Below, one piece after another: positions 39,728 to 48,285 of a DNA stretch of 58,724 bases. The position numbers and the translations under genes are program-made. Numbering within the stretch: position 1 is the stretch's first letter; each line of letters begins with the position of its first letter. Below the pieces are notes generated by a model that made no database searches, was not told where the DNA came from, and was given only the letters and a program-made list of their open reading frames with translations. Source of the DNA: a virus; IMG/VR virus record IMGVR_UViG_3300046167_000872, positions 1-58,724 of that record. The stretch is one strand, 5' to 3'.

Positions 39728-40648
39728 ATGGCAATTATTTATAGTTATCCTTCAGCGGCTCCTACTGGAACGGATAAAATTTTAGGAGTAGACACAAGTG
39801 ATAATAACAAAACGGTTGTATATACCGTAGACAGCCTTCGTTTCGGAGAAGGAAGCGATGCAAATATTGGAGCATTGGTAACAACCGGCAATGCAACCAT
39901 TGGAGGCGATTTTAATGCTAAAGCAGGTACTAGCTCGCTTAGGAGAATAGTACTAGACAACCTACAGGATGCGCCTTCTTCTCCTACTTACAGTAACTAC
40001 CGGCCTTCGCAATATATAACATTCCCAGCGGTAACTAACACAGATGTAGCCGGGTCAACTGGTATTGGGGCATATGCATTGCAAAGCGAACAAGGAAACA
40101 CAAGTTGGTGGACGCGGGGGCACAATACAGCTATTGGCACTCAGGCGGGTGAAAAAATTACTACCGGGAGCGCAAACGTAGCAATAGGCCATGTGGCAAT
40201 GGGAGTTCTTGATATAGGTAGTAATAATGTAGCGATAGGTAATAACGCTTTAGCAGTGTTAGACGGTGACGAAGACGGAAACGTAGCTATTGGCTATACT
40301 GCTATGTGGCACCATACTTCTGGAAACGCTAATGTTGCTATAGGCTCTTCAGCTGGAGTTTCGAACGCTTCAGGAAGTAGAACCGACGGTAATACTTGTA
40401 TTTTTCTAGGTGGCTCTACAAAGGGATCAGCAGATGGGACTACAAACGAAACTGTAATAGGATTCGGAGCAACAGGAGCAGGGACTAATACTGTGCGCTT
40501 AGGAGCTAGTAACGTAACAAAAGTAGAAACTAGCGGTGACTTTGAAACAGACGCAGTAGGCAAAGGGTTTATTTTGAAGTCGCCCGATGGAACACGCTAT
40601 AGAATAACTGTTGCCAACGGAGGTGCTTTAAGTGCGTCTGCAGTATAA
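39728..40648 (+). CDS. Fibre-like protein with trimeric adhesin-type repeats
   Basis: The 306-residue protein has a central series of N-V-A-I-G repeats (HNTAIGTQAG, ANVAIGHVAM, NNVAIGNNAL, GNVAIGYTAM, ANVAIGSSAG) like the left-handed beta-roll of trimeric YadA-type head domains. The C-terminus (GKGFILKSPDGTRYRITVAN) is a beta-hairpin cap that I recognise from head-fibre or appendage proteins of marine phages. A role in host adsorption or as a capsid decoration fibre is inferred. It precedes the chaperonin genes. Confidence 0.7.
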   Translation: MAIIYSYPSAAPTGTDKILGVDTSDNNKTVVYTVDSLRFGEGSDANIGALVTTGNATIGGDFNAKAGTSSLRRIVLDNLQDAPSSPTYSNYRPSQYITFPAVTNTDVAGSTGIGAYALQSEQGNTSWWTRGHNTAIGTQAGEKITTGSANVAIGHVAMGVLDIGSNNVAIGNNALAVLDGDEDGNVAIGYTAMWHHTSGNANVAIGSSAGVSNASGSRTDGNTCIFLGGSTKGSADGTTNETVIGFGATGAGTNTVRLGASNVTKVETSGDFETDAVGKGFILKSPDGTRYRITVANGGALSASAV

Positions 40649-40720
40649 TAGTAAAAAGCCCGAATAATTGGTAATATTAACTATAACCGATTATAATGTA
40701 ATTAAATCAAATTAAATATA

Positions 40721-42274
40721 ATGAGTAATGCAATTGTAAAAAACCTCAGCTTCGGCGATGAGGCTAGAAATAACGTATTTAACGGCATCGAAAAACTCAC
40801 CAAAGCCGTTAGCTCTACATTAGGTGCTAGCGGTAAGTGTGTGATGCTAGAAGACGAGACTGGTCGACCTGTTATTACCAAGGATGGTGTTTCGGTCGCC
40901 AACTCAATAATCTTAAGAGACCCGATTGAAAATATGGGTGCTACGCTTCTAAAGGAAGCTGCTAGGCAAACCGTCAAAGAAGCTGGAGATGGGACAACAA
41001 CAGCTACGGTGCTAGCGCACTCTATTCTTTCCAAGGCTTATGAGCATGGGAATAGCGGGTCACGAGAAATGAAAGAGGGGATTGAATCAGCTACTAAAAA
41101 AGTAGTTAAGTATCTAGAAACTCTTTCTGTTCCGGTTGAAGGCGATATGATCAACAATGTCGCTACTATTTCAGCTAACAACGACAAAGAGCTAGGCGAT
41201 ATCATCGCTGGCGCTTTCAAAGAGGTTGGACAAAGCGGAGTAGTTACAATGGAAACATCGAACGACAGTTCTACGAGTTACGAGGTAATTAACGGAGCAT
41301 CGATTGACAGACCTTTGAAGAACTTTCACTTTGTTACGGACGAAGCTAAAAAAGAAGCTGTCCTTGAAAACCCACTGGTACTTATTGTAGAAAACCAGAT
41401 CGAAAACGTACGTAAGGTCCAAAGCATCTTAGAGTATGTAATTAAAAATAATAAGCCGCTACTTATTATTGGAGAAGCAGACGAGCAAGTTATCCAGGCT
41501 CTCGCGATGAACAAGATCAAAGGTAACATCAAGGTTAATATCATTGATACACCTGATTTTGGGATTTACAGAAAAGAAAAGCTACAAGATTTAGCATTGT
41601 TAACCAACGCTACTGTTATTAACGAGGATTTAGGCGATGACCTAGATATTATCGATGTAGAGCACCTTGGAACGTGTTTAAAGAGCGTTACAAACAGCGA
41701 AGAAACAATTATCCAAGTAGAAAGCATTTCCGACGAGGTTCAAGCAGTAATCGATACTGTTAAAAAAGAAATCGAAGCAGAAAATCGCGAAGGAGCAATT
41801 AACAGGCTCGAAAAAAGACTTGGGTTGCTATCGTGTAAAGTTGGTGTTGTAAAAGTAGGTGCAAGCTCTGAAGTAGAGCTAAAAGAAAAACTAGATAGAG
41901 TTGAAGACGCTATTTGCGCAACTAAAGCCGCAATAAAAGAAGGTATTGTACCTGGCGGCGGAATTGCACTGCTTAATGCTTCCGCACATATAACTTCAAA
42001 GAGTAAGAGCGAAAAAGTACTACTAGAAGCTATTAAAGCGCCTTTCTTAACTATTTTGAAAAACGCTGGTTTAAACGAAGTCTACCCGCAAACAAAAGGG
42101 AAAGGTATTGACGTAGTAACTGGTAAAGACGTTAATATGATTAAGTCGGGGATTATCGATCCTTTACTTGTTACAAAAAGCGCGCTAAGAAACGCGGCAT
42201 CAGTAGCAACTACGATTTTATCAACCGATTGTGTAATCAACAACTTAAGAGTCGAAGATGAAAGCAATAGGTAG
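40721..42274 (+). CDS. groEL: Phage-encoded GroEL chaperonin
   Basis: This 517-residue protein is full-length but for the GGM tail of bacterial GroEL (548). It keeps VITKDGVSVANSI, AGDGTTTATVLAHSI with the catalytic Asp, and VEDAICATKAAIKEGIVPGG. The nucleotide-contact loop usually LGPKG is LGASGK here. The apical domain (about residues 190-370) is diverged, consistent with a narrowed client range. It would form a folding chamber for phage proteins such as capsid components. The gene overlaps the GroES gene, which follows it; bacterial operons have groES first. Confidence 0.93.
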   Translation: MSNAIVKNLSFGDEARNNVFNGIEKLTKAVSSTLGASGKCVMLEDETGRPVITKDGVSVANSIILRDPIENMGATLLKEAARQTVKEAGDGTTTATVLAHSILSKAYEHGNSGSREMKEGIESATKKVVKYLETLSVPVEGDMINNVATISANNDKELGDIIAGAFKEVGQSGVVTMETSNDSSTSYEVINGASIDRPLKNFHFVTDEAKKEAVLENPLVLIVENQIENVRKVQSILEYVIKNNKPLLIIGEADEQVIQALAMNKIKGNIKVNIIDTPDFGIYRKEKLQDLALLTNATVINEDLGDDLDIIDVEHLGTCLKSVTNSEETIIQVESISDEVQAVIDTVKKEIEAENREGAINRLEKRLGLLSCKVGVVKVGASSEVELKEKLDRVEDAICATKAAIKEGIVPGGGIALLNASAHITSKSKSEKVLLEAIKAPFLTILKNAGLNEVYPQTKGKGIDVVTGKDVNMIKSGIIDPLLVTKSALRNAASVATTILSTDCVINNLRVEDESNR

Positions 42275-42518
42275 AAACTTAATCATAAAAATCATTAAGG
42301 AAACAACCACTAAGACAAAAGGTGGTTTAATTCTTAATGAGAAAAGTAGAGAGGATATAAGATATCGCAAAGCTACTATCGTATCAGTCGGAGATGAAGT
42401 AGTTGGTGTTACTAAAGACGATACGATCTATTTCGACCGACATGCTGGACACGGAATAGAAATAGAGGACGAAAAACTACACGTTATTAAAAACCAAGAT
42501 GTAGTTGTAGTATTATGA
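42258..42518 (+). CDS. groES: Phage-encoded GroES co-chaperonin
   Basis: The 86-residue protein has the Cpn10 pattern: an N-terminal strand (GRNLIIKIIKE), a mobile loop with the hydrophobic tripeptide context GGLILNE, VSVGDEVVGV, and the terminal LHVIKNQDVVVVL strand. It is a little shorter than E. coli GroES (97), mainly in the roof. The start codon lies inside the end of groEL (17-bp overlap), so the two are translated together and probably work as a pair. Confidence 0.88.
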   Translation: MKAIGRNLIIKIIKETTTKTKGGLILNEKSREDIRYRKATIVSVGDEVVGVTKDDTIYFDRHAGHGIEIEDEKLHVIKNQDVVVVL

Positions 42519-42961
42519 GACGGCTGGACGCAAGAGACATAAAAGATATGAACTTGCTAAAGCACTATCGCATAATAAGACGATGGGCATGTAGAAATAA
42601 CGAACTCACAGATGCAGACTTAGAGTTACTCATTTACTTTGACTGCATGGAGCTTTTTACAAAGCAAGATTTTAAAATTGGTACATATGCTTATAGCTGG
42701 GATAATAAGCGCTGGAATAGGTTGTTAAAAGAAGGATGGATTGTAGTATGGCGCAACCGCAACAGAACTACCCAAAAGTACAACATATATAAAGTTTCGT
42801 TTAAGTGCAAACAGCTTATAAGCAGGATGTATCGAATAATGCTAGGGGAAGAGGATTTACCCACTAGCGAAAAAAGAAATAGTATAATGCGAGGTAAAAC
42901 ATATACAGATAAAGTTTTACAAGTAGCAATAGATAATGTTAACAGAGATAAAAACAGATAA
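42515..42961 (+). CDS. Conserved winged-helix-like phage protein
   Basis: The 148-residue protein is basic and has conserved blocks I recognise in Bacteroidota phages: LLKHYRIIRRWACRNNELTD, LELLIYFDCM, YSWDNKRWNRLLKEGWIVVW and YNIYKVSFKCKQLISRMYRI. The spacing fits a winged helix. It overlaps groES by 4 bp. It is encoded with structural genes and might be virion-associated or regulate late genes. The function is not known. Confidence 0.65.
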   Translation: MRRLDARDIKDMNLLKHYRIIRRWACRNNELTDADLELLIYFDCMELFTKQDFKIGTYAYSWDNKRWNRLLKEGWIVVWRNRNRTTQKYNIYKVSFKCKQLISRMYRIMLGEEDLPTSEKRNSIMRGKTYTDKVLQVAIDNVNRDKNR

Positions 42962-42964
42962 ACT

Positions 42965-43426
42965 ATGTTTAATGTACTAGGTAGCGTATTTGGAGGAAGC
43001 TCCTCTGGCAGTTCAATAAACAACTTAGGCTCTATAGCTACGCGAGGGCTTAAGGGTATACCTTCTGCTATTAGAAGCGTAAGAGAGCGGTTGCAAATGC
43101 AGCAAGAAAATGCAGCGTCTGCTGTCAGCACTCCTGCAGCAATTACACCAGGGGTGGGGCAAGTATCTTCTGTTCAAGGAATTATGCCGCAAGTCCCTTT
43201 AGCGAGCTCCCAAGCAACCGCGGAAGTTTCGGCTATCGACGGAATAGCTCCCCAGTACCCTATGGCTACGCCTGCTAACTCTGCAGCATCATCACCAGTT
43301 TTCCCTCCTGCTACTCAAGAAAAAGCGGCTGCGGTATTTGGCACAGCTGACGAAAGACAGGGTGCAGTTGGGGGCTTTAAACAAGAAGTAAAAGAAAGAA
43401 TTATAAAAGATATAAATAGTTTGTAG
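42965..43426 (+). CDS. Ala/Ser/Pro-rich structural protein
   Basis: The 153-residue protein opens with a Gly/Ser-rich stretch (GSVFGGSSSGSSINNLGSI), has a short helix near residues 35-50, then a low-complexity Ala/Pro/Ser region containing two phrases of the type SSVQGIMPQVPLAS and SAIDGIAPQYPMAT. Such repeats suggest a flexible virion or tail linker protein. It is followed 1 bp later by the putative small membrane protein. Confidence 0.5.
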   Translation: MFNVLGSVFGGSSSGSSINNLGSIATRGLKGIPSAIRSVRERLQMQQENAASAVSTPAAITPGVGQVSSVQGIMPQVPLASSQATAEVSAIDGIAPQYPMATPANSAASSPVFPPATQEKAAAVFGTADERQGAVGGFKQEVKERIIKDINSL

Positions 43427-43427
43427 A

Positions 43428-43598
43428 ATGTCAATTCAAGACCTGAAATTGTATGCTGTTAATGGAGCAGCTTTCACAATAAGCCTAACGAATATAGAAG
43501 TTCAATTGAAGATAATGTTGCTAGTTATAACGATAGGCTACACGGTCCACAAATGGCACTCACTAATTGTTAAGAACCAAAAAAAGAATGATAAGTAA
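43428..43598 (+). CDS. Small single-span membrane protein, possible holin-associated
   Basis: This 56-residue frame carries one hydrophobic segment (KIMLLVITIGYTVHKW, about residues 31-46) and a basic tail (KNQKKNDK). It ends inside the start region of the endolysin gene, so it probably belongs to the lysis cassette. A second holin or a spanin-like role is possible; the three-helix holin at 45165 is the better holin candidate. Confidence 0.5.
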   Translation: MSIQDLKLYAVNGAAFTISLTNIEVQLKIMLLVITIGYTVHKWHSLIVKNQKKNDK

Positions 43599-44043
43599 GC
43601 ATATATCTTACAGAGAAGGAACACGAAGCACAACAGCCACGAGGCTAGGGATTGATAATACACCAAGCGACTACCACAGAACTAACATGGAAGTGTTAGC
43701 AGAAAATATATTCGAACCACTTAGAAAGTGGGTTGGCGGTCCAATAAGAATAAACTCTTTCTTTCGATGCGAAGATTTAAACAAAGCTATCGGAGGAAGC
43801 TCGAAATCTCAACACTGCGAAGGTAGAGCAATGGATATAGATGATACATACGGCCACAAAACAAATGCTGAAATGTATGAGTATATTAAAAACAACTTAG
43901 ACTTCGATCAAATAATATGGGAGTTTGGCACAGACGAAAACCCAGCTTGGGTTCACGTATCTTATATATCCGAAGACTTCAATAGAAACCGTTGCTTGAA
44001 AGCTTATAAAGAAGACGGCAAAACTAAATACAAGGTAATATGA
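43588..44043 (+). CDS. M15-family peptidase endolysin
   Basis: From the ATG at 43588 the protein has 151 residues; the frame extends back to 43567. Peptidase M15 markers are visible: RINSFFRCEDLNKAIGG, the zinc-binding SQHCEGRAMDID (His and Asp) and the catalytic/second His in NPAWVHVSY. The N-terminal SYREGTRSTTATRLGIDNTP is the block usual in Bacteroidota phage endolysins. It would cut peptide cross-links in peptidoglycan at lysis. It overlaps the membrane-protein gene at its start and the next gene at its end. Confidence 0.85.
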   Translation: MISKHISYREGTRSTTATRLGIDNTPSDYHRTNMEVLAENIFEPLRKWVGGPIRINSFFRCEDLNKAIGGSSKSQHCEGRAMDIDDTYGHKTNAEMYEYIKNNLDFDQIIWEFGTDENPAWVHVSYISEDFNRNRCLKAYKEDGKTKYKVI

Positions 44044-44168
44044 AATCTAAATCTAAAAAAGACTCTTGTTACTATAAAGTAAAAAAAGCATACAAAGTAT
44101 TTCCTTCTGCGTATGCCAGTGGGGCCATTGCTAAGTGCAGAAAAGCTAAAGCTAAAAAGAAAAAGTAA
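44040..44168 (+). CDS. Tiny lysine-rich virion-type protein (42 aa)
   Basis: The frame contains SCYYKVKKAYKVFPSAYASG, ending in a Lys/Ala tail. The V-F-P-S-A-Y-A-S-G-A pattern is a marker I recognise from small basic proteins of phages and large DNA viruses, likely DNA-condensing. The ATG overlaps the endolysin stop (ATGA) and its own stop overlaps the next ATG. Confidence 0.6.
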   Translation: MKSKSKKDSCYYKVKKAYKVFPSAYASGAIAKCRKAKAKKKK

Positions 44169-44422
44169 TGGCGGTACGTAAAACTAAAAAAGGGGCAGCG
44201 CTTAAGCGATGGTTTAAAGAAAAGTGGACAGACGAAAAAGGTAACCCGTGCGGTTCTGCTAAAAACAAGAAAACAAAAAAGTGTAGACCAAGTAAAAGGA
44301 TAAGTAGCAAGACTCCGAAAACTTGGAAGGAAATGTCACCAGCTGAAAAAAAGAAGGCGGTAGCCGAAAAGAAAAGGGCAGGCATGGGCAAAAAAACATC
44401 ATCATTAAAACGTAAAAAATAA
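44168..44422 (+). CDS. Lysine-rich small protein of the DUF5872 type
   Basis: The 84-residue protein contains LKRWFKEKWTDEKGNPCGSA and CRPSKRISSKTPKTWKEMSP, blocks I associate with a small basic domain shared by phages and large viruses. It is rich in Lys and has two Cys. It sits in a run of four similar tiny genes (44040-44863). A role in DNA compaction or internal virion packing is inferred. Confidence 0.65.
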   Translation: MAVRKTKKGAALKRWFKEKWTDEKGNPCGSAKNKKTKKCRPSKRISSKTPKTWKEMSPAEKKKAVAEKKRAGMGKKTSSLKRKK

Positions 44423-44426
44423 TATT

Positions 44427-44567
44427 ATGCCAACAGTAGGAGGAAAAAAATTTGGATACAGCAAAAAGGGACGTGAAGCAGCAAAAGCTTATGCTAAAAA
44501 AGTAGCTGCTAAGAAAAAAACGTCAGCTAAGAAAAAATCAAAAAAATCCTGCGGTTGTAAACATTAA
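44427..44567 (+). CDS. Tiny lysine-rich protein (46 aa)
   Basis: The frame begins MPTVGGKKFGYSKKGREAAK, followed by Lys/Ala repeats and a C-G-C-K-H ending. M-P-x-V-G-G-K-K-F starts are typical of small, highly basic proteins in marine phages (recall). It resembles a histone-like tail and fits the DNA-binding cluster around it. Confidence 0.55.
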   Translation: MPTVGGKKFGYSKKGREAAKAYAKKVAAKKKTSAKKKSKKSCGCKH

Positions 44568-44572
44568 ATAGC

Positions 44573-44863
44573 ATGGCAGACAAAAGTAAAATGGCTTGCA
44601 ATAAGCCTATGAAATCAGATCGCAAAGGTAAAAAGAAAATGGTTAAGGCTTGCCAGGGCGGTGTAGAGAAACTTATTCACTTTGGAGCTACTGGGTATGG
44701 TCACAACTACTCTGCTGCTGCGCGTAAGTCTTTTAAAGCTCGTCACAAATGCGGCACGGCTAAAAACAAACTAACGGCTCGTTATTGGGCGTGTAAAAAC
44801 TTATGGGCCGGAAAAGGAGGCTCCACTAAGTCTAACCCTAAAGGAGTTAGAGGAAAATACTAA
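44573..44863 (+). CDS. Basic conserved virion-type protein with Cys/His pattern
   Basis: The 96-residue protein carries KLIHFGATGYGHNYSAAARK followed by SFKARHKCGTAKNKLTARYW, a pattern of small basic phage and virus proteins. Conserved Cys and His (ACQGG, HKC, WACKNLW) could bind metal. It is the last of the four tiny basic genes. Nucleic-acid binding in the virion is plausible. Confidence 0.62.
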   Translation: MADKSKMACNKPMKSDRKGKKKMVKACQGGVEKLIHFGATGYGHNYSAAARKSFKARHKCGTAKNKLTARYWACKNLWAGKGGSTKSNPKGVRGKY

Positions 44864-44880
44864 TACTTAAAATAAAAAGC

Positions 44881-45153
44881 ATGTACAAAGGATACGACCC
44901 TCTTAACGGTAACGGAATTAACCCAGGCATCCCTGACCCGGCAAAAGAAGCTAGAAAAAAAGAAATAAAAGCAGAGCTCAAGGCATTGCAAAAGAAAAAA
45001 GAAAAAAGAAAATACCTAGAAGGTGTAAAAAGCAAAGTTGCTACTTTGAAAAAGGCTAAAGCAGATGAAGAATTGCGTCAGCGCTATATAACAAGCGCAA
45101 AAGAAGAAGCTTACCACAGAGCTTGGGAAGAAAGAAAATACGGAAATAAATAA
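44881..45153 (+). CDS. Charged helical protein (90 aa)
   Basis: It begins YKGYDPLNGNGINPGIPDPA and then is a continuous Lys/Glu helix (KKEIKAELKALQKKKEKRKY), suitable for a coiled coil. It starts 17 bp after the previous gene and precedes the holin. No family is recognised. Confidence 0.55.
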   Translation: MYKGYDPLNGNGINPGIPDPAKEARKKEIKAELKALQKKKEKRKYLEGVKSKVATLKKAKADEELRQRYITSAKEEAYHRAWEERKYGNK

Positions 45154-45164
45154 AAATAGTAAGT

Positions 45165-45563
45165 ATGAGCTGGCTATCTAAACTACTAGGCTCAGGGACC
45201 AAAGGAATTGGTGAACTAGCTAAAGACATAAGAGAGGCTATAAAAGGCAAAGAACTAGATCCTAATAAGCAATTAGAGATAGCTTCTAAGCTAGCTGAAG
45301 TACAAACAAAAATTAACGAGGCCGAAGCATCTCACAGGTCTGTGTTCGTAGCAGGTTGGCGCCCATTTATCGGATGGATATGTGGGATTGGCTTAGGCTA
45401 CGCTGTATTTGTTGAACCTTTACTTAGATTCATATTTACAGCAAAAGGATGGGTGATAACTTTTCCTGAAATTGATACAAATATAACAATGCAAGTTTTG
45501 CTTGGTATGTTAGGTTTAGCAGGAGCTAGATCATACGAAAAGAAAAATAATTTAACAAAGTAA
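45165..45563 (+). CDS. Three-transmembrane holin (GTA holin type)
   Basis: The 132-residue protein has an amphipathic N-terminal helix, then membrane segments around WRPFIGWICGIGLGYAVFVE, the F-I-F-T-A-K region and MQVLLGMLGLAGARSYEK. The G-W-R-P-F-I-G-W start of the first span and the short charged C-terminus match three-helix holins of gene-transfer agents and phages. It would permeabilise the inner membrane so that the M15 peptidase reaches the wall. Confidence 0.82.
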   Translation: MSWLSKLLGSGTKGIGELAKDIREAIKGKELDPNKQLEIASKLAEVQTKINEAEASHRSVFVAGWRPFIGWICGIGLGYAVFVEPLLRFIFTAKGWVITFPEIDTNITMQVLLGMLGLAGARSYEKKNNLTK

Positions 45564-45575
45564 TAAACGAAAAAA

Positions 45576-45854
45576 ATGGGAAAGTACTTTAACTTAGAAC
45601 AAGAAACAAAAGCTATTTCTAGAGACGCAAAAGCCGTAACTAAAAGTGACACTAACTTTACTGAAAGTTTTGTTCCTCGCGGAGAAGCTGCTTTGTACGT
45701 AGGTACAGGCGGTGATGTAGCCGTGAGAATGGCTGGCGACAACAGTGATGCAACTGTAGTATTTAAAAACGTAGCCGATGGTTCTTTTCTACCTATCGTT
45801 GTAAAAGCTGTACTAGTAGCTACAACCGCAAGTGATATTTTAGCAATAAACTAA
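45576..45854 (+). CDS. Small structural protein (92 aa)
   Basis: The protein opens GKYFNLEQETKAISRDAKAV and continues with a beta-rich part (FVPRGEAALYVGTGGDVAVR, then DGSFLPIVVKAVLVATTASD). This shape fits small capsid-decoration or fibre-base proteins, and I associate V-P-x-G-E-A-x-L-Y-V-G-T-G-G-D with phage structural genes. It is encoded directly before the fibre gene. Confidence 0.6.
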   Translation: MGKYFNLEQETKAISRDAKAVTKSDTNFTESFVPRGEAALYVGTGGDVAVRMAGDNSDATVVFKNVADGSFLPIVVKAVLVATTASDILAIN

Positions 45855-45863
45855 AAAAAATAT

Positions 45864-47645
45864 ATGTTAAGTTTATTAAACACGACATTTACAACAGCCG
45901 TAAGGAGAGGAGTCACCGTTATTGGTACTTTACTTAGTAAGCTGAAGGCAAGGTCAACGTACTTTGAAAACAAAAGTGGCACCAAAACTATTTTGCAAGA
46001 ACTGGAAGATGATGGTCTTTTAAGTAAAGCTAGTATTGTCCTTACCCCGACAGCTTATGAAGTTGGAAGCCTTAACTCTGTAAAGCCTATTCAAACATTC
46101 GGAAGCGAAGAGGTTACCAATGGAGATTTTAGCACTGATAGTGATTGGACTAAAAGTAACGCAGTAATAAGCGGCGGAAAAGCTACAGTAACAATAACGG
46201 CGGGCGGATTATCTTACCTACTACAAAGTATTTCTTTTACTGACGGTAAAAAATATGTAGTAACAGCTGATTTACAGGGAACCGCAGGCAAAGCCGCTAG
46301 GTTAATGGATAATGGAAACAATACAGGGGGATTAGGCACATCTAATGGAGAAATTTTGCTGGATGGGTCTTCGCAAAGCGTGGAAATTGAATGGAAAGCA
46401 AATAGTAATTCTCAAGAAATAGCGTTTATTAGAGCCACCAATTCCGGGGATTGGAGTTTTACAGTGGACAATGTAAGCATTAAAGAAGTTATAGATGGAG
46501 ATTTTGACTTTGTCAGAAGTTCAACCGCTACGAGGGTTAATGCAAGCGGTCAAATTGAATCTGTTGCGTCTAATGTACCAAGAATTGACTACTCAGATGG
46601 AGTTGGCAAAATATTGCTTGAATTTACAGGGACAAATGTAATTCCTTACAGTGAGGATTTTAGCCAATGGTTCAACTCAGAAACAAGTGATGCTGCTAAC
46701 CAAACTACTTCTCCCGACGGAACAACGAATGCTGCAAGACTAACTGACACTACAGCTACTTCAAACCATATTATAACAAGCCAAGGTTTTACTTTGTCTT
46801 CAGGTGCTGCCACTATGAGTATATTTGCCAAGGCTGACACCTTAAGCTATTTAAGGCTTCGTACAAACGGCACAACAACAGGGGTTCGGATTTGGTTCGA
46901 TTTAAGCAATGGAACAGTTACACACGAAGATGTAACGGGAGCGGGTAAAATTGAAGACTACGGAAATGGTTGGTATAGATGTAGTGTAACGGATTCTTCT
47001 AACACAAATACGGGGGGTGGAAGTCTACAAGTTTTCCTACAAAACGCCTCAGGTTTCCAAACAACTTATACAGGCGACGGAAGTGGAAGTATTTATTTAT
47101 GGGGCGGGCAGTACGAGCAACAATCTTATATGACCTCATACATCCCAACAGGCTCTACAACGGTAACGCGGGTCGTGGATAGAGCAAATAGCTCGGGTAA
47201 TTCCACTTTAATAAATTCCGTTCAAGGAACGATATACTTTGAACTCTCTATGTTTGACACCGGAACTAACGACTTTATGTTTCTTTCTCAGCCCGGAACT
47301 ACAGGTAACACAAATTCTATTGGGGTTTACGGAAATTTTGGAGGTGGAATTACAGGTCAAATAAAACACGCGGGAGGAACGACATATATGCCTATTGGTA
47401 GCGGCAGTGGCCCAAAACTCATTAATACAAAGTTCGCTTTAAGATGGGGCGGCGGTACTATTGAAAGTTACTTTGAAGGCACCGAAACAGCAACCAGGTC
47501 AATACCTAACGGTGATTATTCAGCAGGAGATTTAACAGCGTTTAATTTTTCGGCAGGGTCATCGCCTATTAAAGGCAAGATAAAATGTATGGCTATATTT
47601 CCCGAAGCGTTAACCGATACAGAACTCCAAAACCTAACGTCATAA
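45864..47645 (+). CDS. Tail fibre / receptor-binding protein with lectin-like domains
   Basis: The 593-residue protein has an N-terminal attachment region (to about residue 70). A carbohydrate-binding-like domain follows (VTNGDFSTDSDWTKSNAVIS to VDNVSIKEV, about 75-210), then a linker with FVRSSTATRVNASGQIESVA, a sequence common in marine phage fibres, and a second domain beginning VIPYSEDFSQWFNS. The C-terminal LamG/concanavalin-like part includes SYIPTGSTTVTRVVDRAN and ends in a lectin-like strand pattern. It is the best candidate for host glycan recognition. Confidence 0.75.
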   Translation: MLSLLNTTFTTAVRRGVTVIGTLLSKLKARSTYFENKSGTKTILQELEDDGLLSKASIVLTPTAYEVGSLNSVKPIQTFGSEEVTNGDFSTDSDWTKSNAVISGGKATVTITAGGLSYLLQSISFTDGKKYVVTADLQGTAGKAARLMDNGNNTGGLGTSNGEILLDGSSQSVEIEWKANSNSQEIAFIRATNSGDWSFTVDNVSIKEVIDGDFDFVRSSTATRVNASGQIESVASNVPRIDYSDGVGKILLEFTGTNVIPYSEDFSQWFNSETSDAANQTTSPDGTTNAARLTDTTATSNHIITSQGFTLSSGAATMSIFAKADTLSYLRLRTNGTTTGVRIWFDLSNGTVTHEDVTGAGKIEDYGNGWYRCSVTDSSNTNTGGGSLQVFLQNASGFQTTYTGDGSGSIYLWGGQYEQQSYMTSYIPTGSTTVTRVVDRANSSGNSTLINSVQGTIYFELSMFDTGTNDFMFLSQPGTTGNTNSIGVYGNFGGGITGQIKHAGGTTYMPIGSGSGPKLINTKFALRWGGGTIESYFEGTETATRSIPNGDYSAGDLTAFNFSAGSSPIKGKIKCMAIFPEALTDTELQNLTS

Positions 47646-47998
47646 TGAAAATAGGAAAATACGAATTCAACAGCAAAGAGCAAGCTGACGACAAAATAGC
47701 AGCTCTTGGAATAGAAAAATGGGAAGACGGAAAATACTACCCTACTCACAACCACACTATTGTTCACTTGGGTTATAATGTTTTAGAACAACCTACTTTC
47801 GACGTAGAAGGCAATATATTAACAGAAGCAGTATTCGGAAACAAGTATATGGTTGATGTTTTATGGGTAGATCTTGAAGCTGATGAAAATGGAGAAATAG
47901 ATCATCCGTACGGCTGGAAGTCATATTCTATTAATATTGACAGCGAAGGATGCCATTCTTTTTACGGCCAAAGCTACCAGGAATTAAAATTCCAATAA
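47645..47998 (+). CDS. Hypothetical protein (117 aa) coupled to the fibre gene
   Basis: The ATG overlaps the fibre stop (TAATG). The protein begins MKIGKYEFNSKEQADDKIAA with a conserved-looking ALGIEKWEDGKYYPTHNHTI and continues with beta strands and many aromatic residues. It could be a fibre chaperone or fibre partner by analogy of position. No family is recognised. Confidence 0.6.
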   Translation: MKIGKYEFNSKEQADDKIAALGIEKWEDGKYYPTHNHTIVHLGYNVLEQPTFDVEGNILTEAVFGNKYMVDVLWVDLEADENGEIDHPYGWKSYSINIDSEGCHSFYGQSYQELKFQ

Positions 47999-48045
47999 AG
48001 TAGGTGATTATAAAGCCTAGTATATAATTAAAATTTAATCAAATC

Positions 48046-48285
48046 ATGACAAAAATTAAACAAGAGGAATTAGATACAATTATTTCTCAACAACAGCAAG
48101 CTGACAGTATTATTAAAAACCTCGGGCTACTAGAAGCAAAAAAACACGAGCTACTTCACTCATTTGCGCAAGTTAATGCTCAAATTGAAGATACAAAAAA
48201 AGATTTAGAAGCTAATTACGGTCAAATTAATATTAACCTAGAGACCGGCGAATATACAGAAGTAAAAGATGAGCAAGATAGTTAG
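48046..48285 (+). CDS. Coiled-coil protein (79 aa)
   Basis: The protein is one long helix with heptad pattern (SQQQQADSIIKNLGLLEAKK, HELLHSFAQVNAQIEDTKKD) and a short beta ending (GQININLETGEYTEVKDE). I recognise this ending from small proteins near fibre genes in Bacteroidota phages. It overlaps the next gene by 17 bp. Confidence 0.6.
   Translation: MTKIKQEELDTIISQQQQADSIIKNLGLLEAKKHELLHSFAQVNAQIEDTKKDLEANYGQININLETGEYTEVKDEQDS

Noticed and set aside
42691-43131. 146-residue antisense frame across the winged-helix-like gene
   Set aside because: It is a shadow frame crossing two tightly coupled sense genes.
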